Assembly: GCA_021816665.1 (NCBI GenBank) | Contig: JAKAXI010000145.1 | Coordinates: 1 to 5,865 of the forward strand | DNA: 5,865 nt | DNA from: Bacillota bacterium | GTDB taxonomy: Bacteria > Bacillota > Bacilli > Alicyclobacillales > Alicyclobacillaceae | Direction of reading: 5' to 3' | Part shown: in pieces, positions 1 through 5,748 of the stretch | Position numbering within the stretch: position 1 is the first letter of the stretch | Layout of the letters: each line of letters starts with the position of its first letter | The notes under the pieces: model-generated | Told to the model about the DNA's origin: nothing | What the model saw: only the letters and a program-made list of their open reading frames with translations | The model's database searches: none | Made by a program: the position numbers and the translations under genes

Positions 1-168
1 CTGTAAAGCAGTTCCTCGAACGGCAGTTTCATCCTCTCGCTTTGCCCGCAAAATCCGCCACAGCGCAAGACCAGCGAACAACCAGCGACCGCGCATCAAC
101 CCACGCCACACCGTGTAGGCTACGGCCAGCGCCCGAAACACACGTACGGTCAGTCGGAGCCATCGCAC
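1..168 (-). CDS. Small unidentified protein, 3' end beyond the window (partial)
   Basis: I do not recognise this gene. The minus frame stays open from just after the thiI stop to the window edge, at least 56 codons. The product begins MRWLRLTVRVFRALA and is rich in Arg, Trp and Leu. A hydrophobic run (WLFAGLALWRIL, about residues 29-40) is followed by a charged RAKREDE stretch, which could be a membrane-associated helix, but this is weak. Start choice: GGGGGTGAT at 181-173 differs by one base from the Shine-Dalgarno ideal GGAGGTGAT, and the GTG at 168 lies 8 nt beyond its G-run. An in-frame ATG at 174 sits inside that site and is the alternative start. It follows thiI by 15 bp, so it would be the third gene of the nifS-thiI transcript. 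A shorter competing frame (163-29, 44 codons) overlaps it in another register, so the call is uncertain. Confidence 0.45.
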   Translation of the reverse strand, partial: MRWLRLTVRVFRALAVAYTVWRGLMRGRWLFAGLALWRILRAKREDETAVRGTALQ

Positions 169-183
169 TCGCATCACCCCCAG

Positions 184-1383
184 TTAGGGTGTGCGGTGCA
201 CCTGCGCCTTAAACATCTTCTGCTCGGTTTGAGAAACGGAATCTTCCACCAGTCTCTCCACGTCAAGGCGTGTTTCAGCGCGTTCCGCCTCTTCTACTTT
301 TGGCTTCGTGCGAGGGCTCTTCGGAACAAAAATCGTACAGCAGTCCTCATAAGGTAGGATGGAGATGTCGTACGTGCCAATGTCCCGCGCCCGGCGCATT
401 ATATCAACCTTGTCTTCTGTGACAAGCGGACGCAAAATCGGAAGGTTTGTCACTGCGTTTATAGTTTTCATGCTGTCGAGCGTCTGACTCGCGACCTGCC
501 CCAAGCTTTCTCCTGTGACCAATGCCTTGAGCCCTCGCTGGGCCGCAATTCGCTCAGCAATGCGCAACATCATCCTGCGCATCACGGTAATACTCAGTTC
601 TTCGGGGCAGTGCTTGCGAATCTCCGTTTGGACCTCCGTAAAGTGCACCACGTGCAGTCTGACACGGCCACCCCAGTTTGCCAGTACCTGAGCCAGGTCT
701 TCAACCTTTTGAAGAGCACGTTCACTGGTAAAGGGAAAGCTGTGAAAGTGAATGGCTTCCAACTCAACACCGCGTTTCATCGCGAGCCAGCCTGCAACGG
801 GACTGTCAATTCCTCCAGACAACAGCAGGCCGACCCTGCCGCTCGAACCAACTGGCAGTCCACCTAGGCCTGGGTATTTGCTCGCGTACACGAAGCCCCC
901 TTCATCACGCACCTCGATGTACACTGTCAGATGAGGGTGATGTACGTCGACACGGAGACTTCCGATCTCTCCAAGGATACGTCCGCCAATGAGGGCAGCC
1001 AGTTCTGGACTCGGCATAGGGAACCTCTTATTGGCCCTTCGTACGTCAACTTTAAAGGTCGTCGCGAGTTGCTCAACCGACAAAACCGCTTGACGCAGGG
1101 CGGCTATTGCAGCATCGGTCAGTGCCTCAACAGACAAAGCAGTCCGTTCCACCGGGCTGACGGAAACCACGCCAAAAACTCGGCACACTTCACGCGCCAC
1201 GGCTTCGGCGGGATTACCTGCCAAGTGAACAGACAGGCGACCTCCAATCCTCTCCACTCGCACTCCCTCAAAGGCACGCAACGCGCGCTGTACGTTTTGC
1301 ACGAGAATCTTTTCAAACTCACTGCGGTTGTGACCCTTCAAGCTGATCTCCCCGTAGCGCACGATCAACTGGTCTACCGCCAT
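184..1383 (-). CDS. thiI: tRNA 4-thiouridine synthase ThiI (tRNA sulfurtransferase), rhodanese-less form
   Basis: Cytoplasmic enzyme that adenylates uridine-8 of tRNA with ATP and replaces its oxygen with sulfur, giving the near-UV sensor 4-thiouridine. The 399-residue product opens MAVDQLIVRYGEISLKGHNR, the typical ThiI N-terminus. It then has a ferredoxin-like/THUMP region (to about 165), the PP-loop LLLSGGIDSPVAGW (187-199) that binds ATP, and the conserved GESLGQVASQT (291-301) and LPYEDCCTIF (343-352) motifs. The length matches the Bacillus subtilis form (about 400 aa). The C-terminal rhodanese domain of the 482-aa E. coli protein is absent, so a role in thiazole synthesis is doubtful and sulfur must come directly from a partner desulfurase. 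That partner is probably the gene 43 bp upstream. Start: AAGGAGG at 1397-1391, 7 nt from the ATG at 1383, decides it. An in-frame GTG-type extension to 1419 adds 12 residues unlike the family and would put that site inside the gene. Confidence 0.96.
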   Translation of the reverse strand: MAVDQLIVRYGEISLKGHNRSEFEKILVQNVQRALRAFEGVRVERIGGRLSVHLAGNPAEAVAREVCRVFGVVSVSPVERTALSVEALTDAAIAALRQAVLSVEQLATTFKVDVRRANKRFPMPSPELAALIGGRILGEIGSLRVDVHHPHLTVYIEVRDEGGFVYASKYPGLGGLPVGSSGRVGLLLSGGIDSPVAGWLAMKRGVELEAIHFHSFPFTSERALQKVEDLAQVLANWGGRVRLHVVHFTEVQTEIRKHCPEELSITVMRRMMLRIAERIAAQRGLKALVTGESLGQVASQTLDSMKTINAVTNLPILRPLVTEDKVDIMRRARDIGTYDISILPYEDCCTIFVPKSPRTKPKVEEAERAETRLDVERLVEDSVSQTEQKMFKAQVHRTP

Positions 1384-1390
1384 GCTTGTT

Positions 1391-1397
1391 CCTCCTT
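1391..1397 (-). promoter_or_regulatory. thiI ribosome binding site
   Basis: AAGGAGG on the minus strand with 7 nt to the ATG at 1383-1381. It settles the thiI start in favour of the internal ATG over the longer open frame beginning at 1419, and matches the family N-terminus. Confidence 0.9.
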
Positions 1398-1426
1398 CAA
1401 ACTCCACGTTTCCTGCCAACTCCTTG

Positions 1427-2581
1427 TCAGCGTCCCCTACGAGTGACCCCCATCAGCCAGTGCACCTGCTCTGACACCACCGACAGAGCCTGTTCAACCA
1501 TTTCAGGCGTCGACCACCAGCCCAGTGAAAAACGGATTGTGCCTGTCACTTCTGCCTCACTACGACCCATAGCAGTCAACACATGACTTCGTGAAACATG
1601 TCCACGGCGAGTAGAGCATGCTGATCCCGTGGACACGTATAACCCCTGCGCTTCAAACGCGTGGACTAGCACTTCACCCCGCAGTCCCGGAAAGGCGGCG
1701 CTCACGATGTAGGGAGATGCGGTTTCGGGACGCTGCACCATGCAGCCAGAAATAGCTTCTAGCCCCTCGACGAGGCTTGTAGCGAGCGCCGAACAGACCT
1801 CCAGATTGTGCACCCGGTGTTCTGCTGCAACGGTAGCAGCCCGACCCAACGCAATAATCCCCAACACGTTTTCCGTCCCAGAGCGCAGTCCGAACTCCTG
1901 TCCGCCACCGTAGCAAAGCGGCTCGAGTTCCAGTCCGTCGCGCAGATAGAGTGCTCCGACGCCTTTCGGGGCACCGACTTTGTGTCCCGAAAGGGAGTAC
2001 AAGTCTGCGAACCGTACTGCAGCCGCTGTGTCCAACTTTCCAAACGCTTGGATACCATCAACGTGAAACAGGGTCTTAGGTATCCCCCGGAGCACCTGAC
2101 CGACTTCAACCACTGGTAAGATGGCACCCGTTTCGTTGTTTACATGCATGAGGCTGACTAACACTGTATCTGGTCGCACTGCGTCTAGAACGTCTTCAGC
2201 TCGCACACCGCCGTCTTGCCGAGGCGAGATGAACGTCACTTCCCAGCCCTCGCGCTGCCACCCACGCACTGCTTCGAGGACAGACGGGTGCTCAATCGCG
2301 GACGTCACGATGTGCCGTCCCCGTTCCCGAAAGCGTCGGAGAACCCCCGCAATGGCTAGGTTGTTTGCTTCAGTTCCGCTACCAGTGAATATGACTCGCC
2401 CACTCTTTGCACCAAGGTTACCAAGGACTGCCCGACGCGCAGTCTGAATCGCGCGGTCCGATGCGACTCCTTTGGCGTGCAGAGAAGACGGGTTACCATA
2501 CAGCGAAAAACTACTTGTCAACTCCTGCTCAACTTCGGGCAGAAGCGGTGTCGTCGCAGCACCATCAAAATACAGTTCCAT
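1427..2581 (-). CDS. nifS: Cysteine desulfurase, NifS/IscS class (NifZ-like partner of ThiI)
   Basis: PLP enzyme that removes sulfur from cysteine, forming alanine and a protein persulfide for delivery to acceptors. In the 384-residue product the class V aminotransferase fold is clear. YFDGAATTP (4-12) is the N-terminal signature, EHPS carries the PLP-stacking His98, and HVDGIQAFGK has Asp175 and Gln178 contacting PLP. Lys201 in SLSGHK is the Schiff-base lysine, GGGQEFGLRSGTEN (225-238) is the conserved loop, and Cys322 in STGSACSTRRG is the persulfide cysteine. These line up with E. coli IscS His104, Asp180, Gln183, Lys206 and Cys328. AGGAGG lies 7 nt before the ATG. Directly followed by thiI (43 bp), the same order as B. 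subtilis nifZ-thiI, so I infer that it is dedicated to ThiI rather than being the general iron-sulfur-cluster desulfurase. No iscU or iscA is nearby. The symbol could equally be nifZ or iscS. Confidence 0.95.
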   Translation of the reverse strand: MELYFDGAATTPLLPEVEQELTSSFSLYGNPSSLHAKGVASDRAIQTARRAVLGNLGAKSGRVIFTGSGTEANNLAIAGVLRRFRERGRHIVTSAIEHPSVLEAVRGWQREGWEVTFISPRQDGGVRAEDVLDAVRPDTVLVSLMHVNNETGAILPVVEVGQVLRGIPKTLFHVDGIQAFGKLDTAAAVRFADLYSLSGHKVGAPKGVGALYLRDGLELEPLCYGGGQEFGLRSGTENVLGIIALGRAATVAAEHRVHNLEVCSALATSLVEGLEAISGCMVQRPETASPYIVSAAFPGLRGEVLVHAFEAQGLYVSTGSACSTRRGHVSRSHVLTAMGRSEAEVTGTIRFSLGWWSTPEMVEQALSVVSEQVHWLMGVTRRGR

Positions 2582-2608
2582 GGGACAACCTCCTGGTGGT
2601 ACGTCGCT

Positions 2609-2639
2609 ATCGTATCACGAAAAGCCATTTCCATGACAA
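2609..2639 (-). promoter_or_regulatory. Candidate promoter of nifS-thiI
   Basis: On the minus strand TTGTCA (2639-2634, five of six to the -35 consensus) begins immediately after the hairpin that closes the gap gene. It is followed after 19 bp by TACGAT (2614-2609, four of six to the -10 consensus) preceded by TGA, which gives an extended -10 element. The spacer is 2 bp longer than ideal. Start of transcription would lie about 20 nt before the nifS ATG. Inferred by eye; moderate to low confidence. Confidence 0.4.
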
Positions 2640-2664
2640 GGGCGCCCTCCGCAGGAGAGCGCCC
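2640..2664 (-). terminator. Strong hairpin after gap; probable transcription terminator lacking a T-tract
   Basis: The minus-strand RNA folds as GGGCGC plus UCUCC, loop UGC, then GGAGG plus GCGCCC: an 11-bp GC-rich stem with a 3-nt loop. One pair is G-U in the minus RNA but would be a C-A mismatch in plus RNA, so the hairpin is built for minus-strand transcription, consistent with ending gap mRNA 43 bp after its stop codon. The 3' side reads TTGTCATGG rather than a run of T, so it is not a textbook intrinsic terminator. It could instead protect the gap mRNA 3' end. Confidence 0.6.
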
Positions 2665-2706
2665 GTTCCTAGTGTCTGTCCGAAATGCCGAAAAACGCGA
2701 AATCCC

Positions 2707-3765
2707 TTATGCGCGCCAAAGCACTGGAGTATCCACGGGAGCCTGAACAGCGTTTGGAGACTGTGACACAAGTCGAACCAAGTCAACCATCCGGCAGGAA
2801 TACCCCCACTCGTTGTCGTACCAGGCCAGGACCTTAACCGACCCATTGTCCATCGAAAGAGTCGACTGCGCATCGATGATGGCTGACCGTGAATCCCCGT
2901 TAAAGTCGACAGAGACAAGTGGTTCCTCCGTGTAACCCAAAATACCAGCCAACTCGGATTCTGCTGCTCTCCTGAGCACGTGGTTTACTTCCGCGGCACT
3001 TGGCACGCGAGAAAGTTGCGCGACTAAATCGACAATCGACACATTCGGAGTGGGAACCCGTAGTGATAAACCAGCCAACCGGCCGCGCAGTTCGGGAAGT
3101 ACCAATCCGATCGCCTTTGCCGCCCCGGTACTCGTAGGGACAATTGATTCAGCCGAGGCACGCGCCCGGCGGAGGTCCTTGTGTGGGTTGTCGAGGTTCC
3201 GTTGATCATTTGTATACGAGTGGACTGTCGTCATGAGGCCGCTCTCGAGGCCAAACTCCTCGTGCAAGGCCTTGACTACAGGTGCTAAGCAGTTCGTTGT
3301 GCAGGAGGCGCCAGACACAATATGGTGAAGGCGGTCGTCGTAAGATGAATCGTTGACACCCATTACCACCGTGATATCGGCATCTGCAGCAGACTTCGCC
3401 GGGGCGGTTAAAACGACCTTACGCGCACCTTGCGCGAGGTGAATTTCCATCGTCTCCCGAGTTCGGAACACTCCAGTCGACTCCACCACAACGTCGACGC
3501 CGAGCTCCCCCCATGGCAACACAGATGCATCACGACTGCTCAGTACCCTGGTGTATTTACCTCGGCACAACCAACCGTCTCCGACAAGTTCAAGTGGGAC
3601 ATCAAACCCACCGTGCACGGAGTCATATTGCAACAGGTGCGCTAACACAGCTGCGTCTGCCGTACCGTTGACGGCCACCACCTCGATGTCATCAGACTGC
3701 AGCGCGCGCCGGTACACCATCCTTCCGATCCTTCCAAATCCATTGATGGCAATGCGAATGGTCAA
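2707..3765 (-). CDS. gapB: Type I glyceraldehyde-3-phosphate dehydrogenase, GapB-like (probably NADP-tolerant, gluconeogenic)
   Basis: Interconverts glyceraldehyde-3-phosphate and 1,3-bisphosphoglycerate in the cytoplasm. From the chosen start (352 aa) there is a Rossmann domain with INGFGRIGR (7-15), the catalytic SGASCTTNC motif with Cys155, catalytic His182 in TTVHSYTNDQ, TSTGAAKA (212-219), and the C-terminal AWYDNEWGYS (314-323). Two cofactor features point to GapB rather than glycolytic GapA. The loop after VVAVN has Gly (residue 34) where NAD enzymes carry Asp32. The second loop reads NLDNPHKDLRRARA as in B. subtilis GapB, not LDLPHKD. Start: AAAGGGG at 3780-3774 lies 8 nt before the TTG at 3765, which gives MTIRIAINGFG as in relatives. 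A GTG at 3786 with GAGGTG 11 nt upstream would add seven residues (359 aa) and cannot be excluded. The gene is alone: no pgk, tpi or pgm follows, as expected of a separately regulated GapB. Confidence 0.9.
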   Translation of the reverse strand: MTIRIAINGFGRIGRMVYRRALQSDDIEVVAVNGTADAAVLAHLLQYDSVHGGFDVPLELVGDGWLCRGKYTRVLSSRDASVLPWGELGVDVVVESTGVFRTRETMEIHLAQGARKVVLTAPAKSAADADITVVMGVNDSSYDDRLHHIVSGASCTTNCLAPVVKALHEEFGLESGLMTTVHSYTNDQRNLDNPHKDLRRARASAESIVPTSTGAAKAIGLVLPELRGRLAGLSLRVPTPNVSIVDLVAQLSRVPSAAEVNHVLRRAAESELAGILGYTEEPLVSVDFNGDSRSAIIDAQSTLSMDNGSVKVLAWYDNEWGYSCRMVDLVRLVSQSPNAVQAPVDTPVLWRA

Positions 3766-3773
3766 CTCAAACG

Positions 3774-3780
3774 CCCCTTT
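3774..3780 (-). promoter_or_regulatory. Ribosome binding site favouring the TTG start of gap
   Basis: AAAGGGG on the minus strand, 8 nt before the TTG at 3765-3763. The same AAAGGGG core precedes the plus-strand gene at 5749. The rival site GAGGTG (3801-3796) serves the GTG at 3786 at a slightly long distance. Family alignment favours the TTG. Confidence 0.55.
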
Positions 3781-3858
3781 GCACACGTTTGCGGCTCCAC
3801 CTCATATTACACAATCCACCGGAATTGTTCCATACTCATTTCGCCACAATCATTAAAT

Positions 3859-3869
3859 AGTATGTCACA
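3859..3869 (-). promoter_or_regulatory. CcpN-like operator upstream of gap
   Basis: The minus strand reads TGTGACATACT, which fits every position of TRTGHYATAYW, the B. subtilis CcpN binding consensus as I recall it. CcpN represses gapB and pckA under glycolytic conditions, so its presence 94 bp upstream of a GapB-type gene is biologically coherent. A chance match is expected about once per 87,000 positions per strand with equal bases. A possible -10 (TTTAAT, five of six) lies just downstream without a clear -35, so I cannot place the promoter exactly. Confidence 0.5.
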
Positions 3870-3880
3870 ATTCGGTGACA
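3863..3880. repeat. Perfect inverted repeat TGTCAC-N6-GTGACA in the gap upstream region
   Basis: TGTCAC AATTCG GTGACA gives two exactly complementary 6-bp arms around a 6-bp spacer. The half-site spacing suits a dimeric helix-turn-helix regulator. It overlaps the CcpN-like motif by 7 bp. It is not the CRP/Fnr pattern (TGTGA-N6-TCACA). Following sequence is not T-rich, so it is more likely an operator than a terminator. The regulator is unknown. Confidence 0.5.
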
Positions 3881-3889
3881 GGTGTGTAA

Positions 3890-3905
3890 GACCTCCTGCG
3901 GAGTC
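3890..3905 (-). terminator. Weak candidate hairpin after the methyltransferase gene
   Basis: Two bases beyond the stop codon at 3908 the minus strand reads GACTCC GCA GGAGGTC, a 6-bp stem with one bulged G and a 3-nt loop. The tail is TTACACACC, with no T-run. It is the only hairpin near the 3' end of the clpP-methyltransferase unit, so read-through into gap is possible. Confidence 0.25.
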
Positions 3906-3907
3906 AT

Positions 3908-4981
3908 TTATGTGTGACCAATCCACTCGCAGCCGAATACCTGAAACCGTTCCCCCATTCCTCCTGGCATGACGAGTTGTTTCAGTTGACCGGACAACGT
4001 CATCCTTTGTGTCACTGATTTTGCACCGCTCGAATCAAGCGCCGTCAGGCGTGTTTGATACGCATCCGCAATTCCATGAGACATTAGGTATGTACCTTGC
4101 GACTCGAGGAAGCGAAACTGGAACCCGGCTCTCTCGGCGGCATTTCGAACGTGATCCCAGTTTACGTCTGCCGTGATGTCTTGCTCTCCGACGTGATCGA
4201 GAACATCAGTGACTTGGTGTCGATAGTACCCACGCACCGTTCCTTGCGGGCGAATCCCCGACGCCCACTCGTCACGGTTAATACCATAGTCAATCAGCCA
4301 CGCGAAGACAGGGGGGCCACCCGCTGTCAGTTGCTGAAAGAACTGTGCAAGTCCAGGACAAACCTCTCCGACCGTGCCATCGGGAATCGGAAGAAATTGG
4401 TCCGCCAGGGACGCAATTCGCGCGTCAGCTGACTGCCACAGCCATTGAAAGTGGCCCTGCGGAGATAACTTCACATATGCCTGCTGCCACGAGCCACCAT
4501 CTCGACGCACACGCTCGATGGGAAGCGCATCAAGCACTTCATTGGCCACAATACAGGTCGGTACGTCCGTGAGCGGTTTCCCAAAGTGATAATGGAGCCT
4601 TGTGTCTTCGTCCCGAAGGTCCTGCACAGCGCTCGCCTGGAGCGTTTGCAGACGACGGGAACGGTCTACCAGTGTGTATGTAATTTCGCCTGAACAAAGC
4701 CGCACAAGTGCAGGTCCAAGTACGGCAGCAAGCTCCCCTTGCCCGCCACCGTACTCGACCACTTGCAGTTCCGTTGGCCGTCCCCAGCTGTTCCACTGCT
4801 CTGTCAACGCGTTGGCCAGTGTCTCCGCGAAAAGCGGCGACTGGGCGGCAGTGTAAAAGTCGGCCCCTTTGCCTCCAATGGATACAGAGCGCGTGTAGTA
4901 CCCGTCGTCACCGTACAAGGCTAATTCCATAAATTCTCCAAACGAAACTTCGCCCCTGATGCTGAAAACGCTGGTGTTCAC
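3908..4981 (-). CDS. SAM-dependent methyltransferase, MidA/NDUFAF7 family (COG1565, formerly DUF185)
   Basis: Class I methyltransferase of the family whose mitochondrial member NDUFAF7/MidA methylates an arginine of complex I subunit NDUFS2. The bacterial substrate is not established. In 357 residues the family landmarks appear in order: [17 protein letters not shown]...GYY (8-29), [16 protein letters not shown] (41-56), SAM-binding [12 protein letters not shown] (74-85), [15 protein letters not shown] (144-158), [11 protein letters not shown] (229-239), GTVRGYYRH (247-255), [10 protein letters not shown] (266-275) and a C-terminal [15 protein letters not shown] (336-350). Length is normal. 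The GTG start overlaps the clpP stop as GTGA (4981-4978), with only a weak GGAAAG-like Shine-Dalgarno, so translation is probably coupled to clpP. An in-frame ATG at residue 18 would cut off the conserved N-terminal motif and is rejected. By position it should share the clpP promoter and CtsR control. Confidence 0.9.
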   Translation of the reverse strand: MNTSVFSIRGEVSFGEFMELALYGDDGYYTRSVSIGGKGADFYTAAQSPLFAETLANALTEQWNSWGRPTELQVVEYGGGQGELAAVLGPALVRLCSGEITYTLVDRSRRLQTLQASAVQDLRDEDTRLHYHFGKPLTDVPTCIVANEVLDALPIERVRRDGGSWQQAYVKLSPQGHFQWLWQSADARIASLADQFLPIPDGTVGEVCPGLAQFFQQLTAGGPPVFAWLIDYGINRDEWASGIRPQGTVRGYYRHQVTDVLDHVGEQDITADVNWDHVRNAAERAGFQFRFLESQGTYLMSHGIADAYQTRLTALDSSGAKSVTQRMTLSGQLKQLVMPGGMGERFQVFGCEWIGHT

Positions 4982-5565
4982 TTTCCGCTGTGGGTGATAA
5001 TTTCATCAATCAGCCCGTACGATTTTGCCTCTTCGGCGGACATAAACCGATCACGGTCAGTGTCCTGTTCGATTTTGGACAGCGGTTGCCCACTGCGGTC
5101 TGCGAGAATCTGATTTAGGCGTTGGCGCGTACGGATGATGTGCTCGGCGTGAATGGCAATGTCAGACGCCTGTCCGCGCGCACCGCCAAGGGGTTGGTGA
5201 ATCATGACTTCTGCATTGGGCAGCGCAAACCGTTTGCCACTGGCCCCTGCGGTCAACAGGACCGCCCCCATGCTTGCGGCCATACCTACACAGATTGTGG
5301 AAACATCCGGTTTGATGTGCTGCATTGTGTCGTAAATAGCGAGACCGGCCGTCACGGAACCGCCTGGGCTGTTAATGTACATCTGGATATCCTTGTCAGG
5401 GTCGTCAGCAGCTAGGAACAAAAGCTGTGCTACAACAGCGTTTGATACCTGGTCGTCGATCTGTGTACCGAGGAAAATAATTCGGTCTTTCAGCAAGCGT
5501 GAGTAAATGTCGTAACTCCGCTCACCACGGTTTGTTTGCTCAACCACGTACGGAATTAAGCTCAT
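4978..5565 (-). CDS. clpP: ATP-dependent Clp protease proteolytic subunit ClpP
   Basis: Serine peptidase forming a double heptameric barrel that, with ClpC, ClpX or ClpE, degrades damaged and regulatory proteins. The 195-residue protein is full length. The N-terminal gating region is [20 protein letters not shown]. The oxyanion region is [11 protein letters not shown] (64-74). The catalytic triad is Ser98 (GMAASMGA), His123 (MIHQP) and Asp172 (DTDRDRFMS), matching B. subtilis Ser97, His122 and Asp171 offset by one. [14 protein letters not shown] (20-33) is also canonical. GGAGGAT lies upstream of the ATG at 5565. The promoter overlaps a CtsR operator, as in most Firmicute clpP genes. It is followed with a 4-bp overlap by a methyltransferase gene, which is not a partnership I know from model species. 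Confidence 0.98.
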   Translation of the reverse strand: MSLIPYVVEQTNRGERSYDIYSRLLKDRIIFLGTQIDDQVSNAVVAQLLFLAADDPDKDIQMYINSPGGSVTAGLAIYDTMQHIKPDVSTICVGMAASMGAVLLTAGASGKRFALPNAEVMIHQPLGGARGQASDIAIHAEHIIRTRQRLNQILADRSGQPLSKIEQDTDRDRFMSAEEAKSYGLIDEIITHSGK

Positions 5566-5582
5566 ACAGCATCCTCCTATCG

Positions 5583-5610
5583 GATCACGTTCGCGATCTT
5601 CGCCACGATC
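5583..5610 (-). repeat. Stem-loop in the clpP leader just upstream of the ribosome binding site
   Basis: The minus strand holds GATCGTG then GCGA, loop AGA, TCGC, a GAA bulge, then CGTGATC. The inner 4-bp stem is perfect and the outer 7-bp stem includes two G-U pairs. It ends 5 nt before AGGAGG. The predicted transcript start falls near the first arm (about 5606), so only part of the outer stem may be present in mRNA. Function unknown; could influence clpP translation or mRNA stability. Confidence 0.4.
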
Positions 5611-5612
5611 AC

Positions 5613-5641
5613 AGTATGCCTCACCAGTGCCTTTTAGTCAA
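5613..5641 (-). promoter_or_regulatory. Sigma-A promoter of clpP
   Basis: Minus strand TTGACT (5641-5636, five of six to consensus), a 17-bp spacer, then CATACT (5618-5613, four of six). This places the transcript start near 5606, about 40 nt before the clpP ATG. The -35 box is part of the CtsR heptad array, so repressor binding would block RNA polymerase. Confidence 0.75.
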
Positions 5642-5658
5642 GAATAGTCAAAGTCAAA
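5636..5658 (+). promoter_or_regulatory. CtsR operator with three heptads
   Basis: The plus strand reads AGTCAAG AAT AGTCAAA (5636-5652), differing in one base from the CtsR consensus RGTCAAANANRGTCAAA. A third AGTCAAA overlaps by one base (5652-5658). CtsR is the class III heat-shock repressor of clp genes in low-GC Gram-positives. The site overlaps the clpP -35 box, the usual repressing position, and implies heat and protein-stress induction of clpP and the coupled methyltransferase gene. Confidence 0.85.
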
Positions 5659-5748
5659 CACTCTACCCTGACACAGTTCCAACATACCAAGGCCGCCCAT
5701 GGACAATACTACTCATGCAAGTGAAGCGGGTGCAAAGGGGTGACGAAA

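Noticed and set aside
29..163. 44-codon minus-strand frame starting at ATG 163
   Set aside because: It overlaps the larger open frame after thiI; its start is 13 nt from the G-rich ribosome binding site, too far, and the product resembles nothing I recognise.
1384..1419. Longer thiI start at 1419
   Set aside because: The extra 12 residues include the codons that form the AAGGAGG site for the internal ATG, and relatives begin at that ATG.
931..1446. Long open frame (171 codons) on the plus strand opposite thiI
   Set aside because: It lies antisense to a well-supported gene, has no family resemblance and no good ribosome binding site. It is an open frame produced by the coding bias of thiI.
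3803..3813. Second CcpN-like site (TGTGTAATATG, minus strand)
   Set aside because: It misses two of eleven consensus positions and sits at the gap ribosome binding region; also readable as a -10 box. Too weak to list as a feature.
3891..3898. Perfect AGGAGGT on the minus strand after the methyltransferase stop
   Set aside because: No ATG, GTG or TTG lies at a usable distance; the next frame closes at once. It is better explained as part of the weak hairpin at 3890-3905.
5659..5748. Sigma-A or sigma-B promoter for the plus-strand DUF2892 gene
   Set aside because: CTGACA near 5669 and AATACT at 5706 do not have compatible spacing (about 31 bp), and no GTTT/GGGTAT pair is present.
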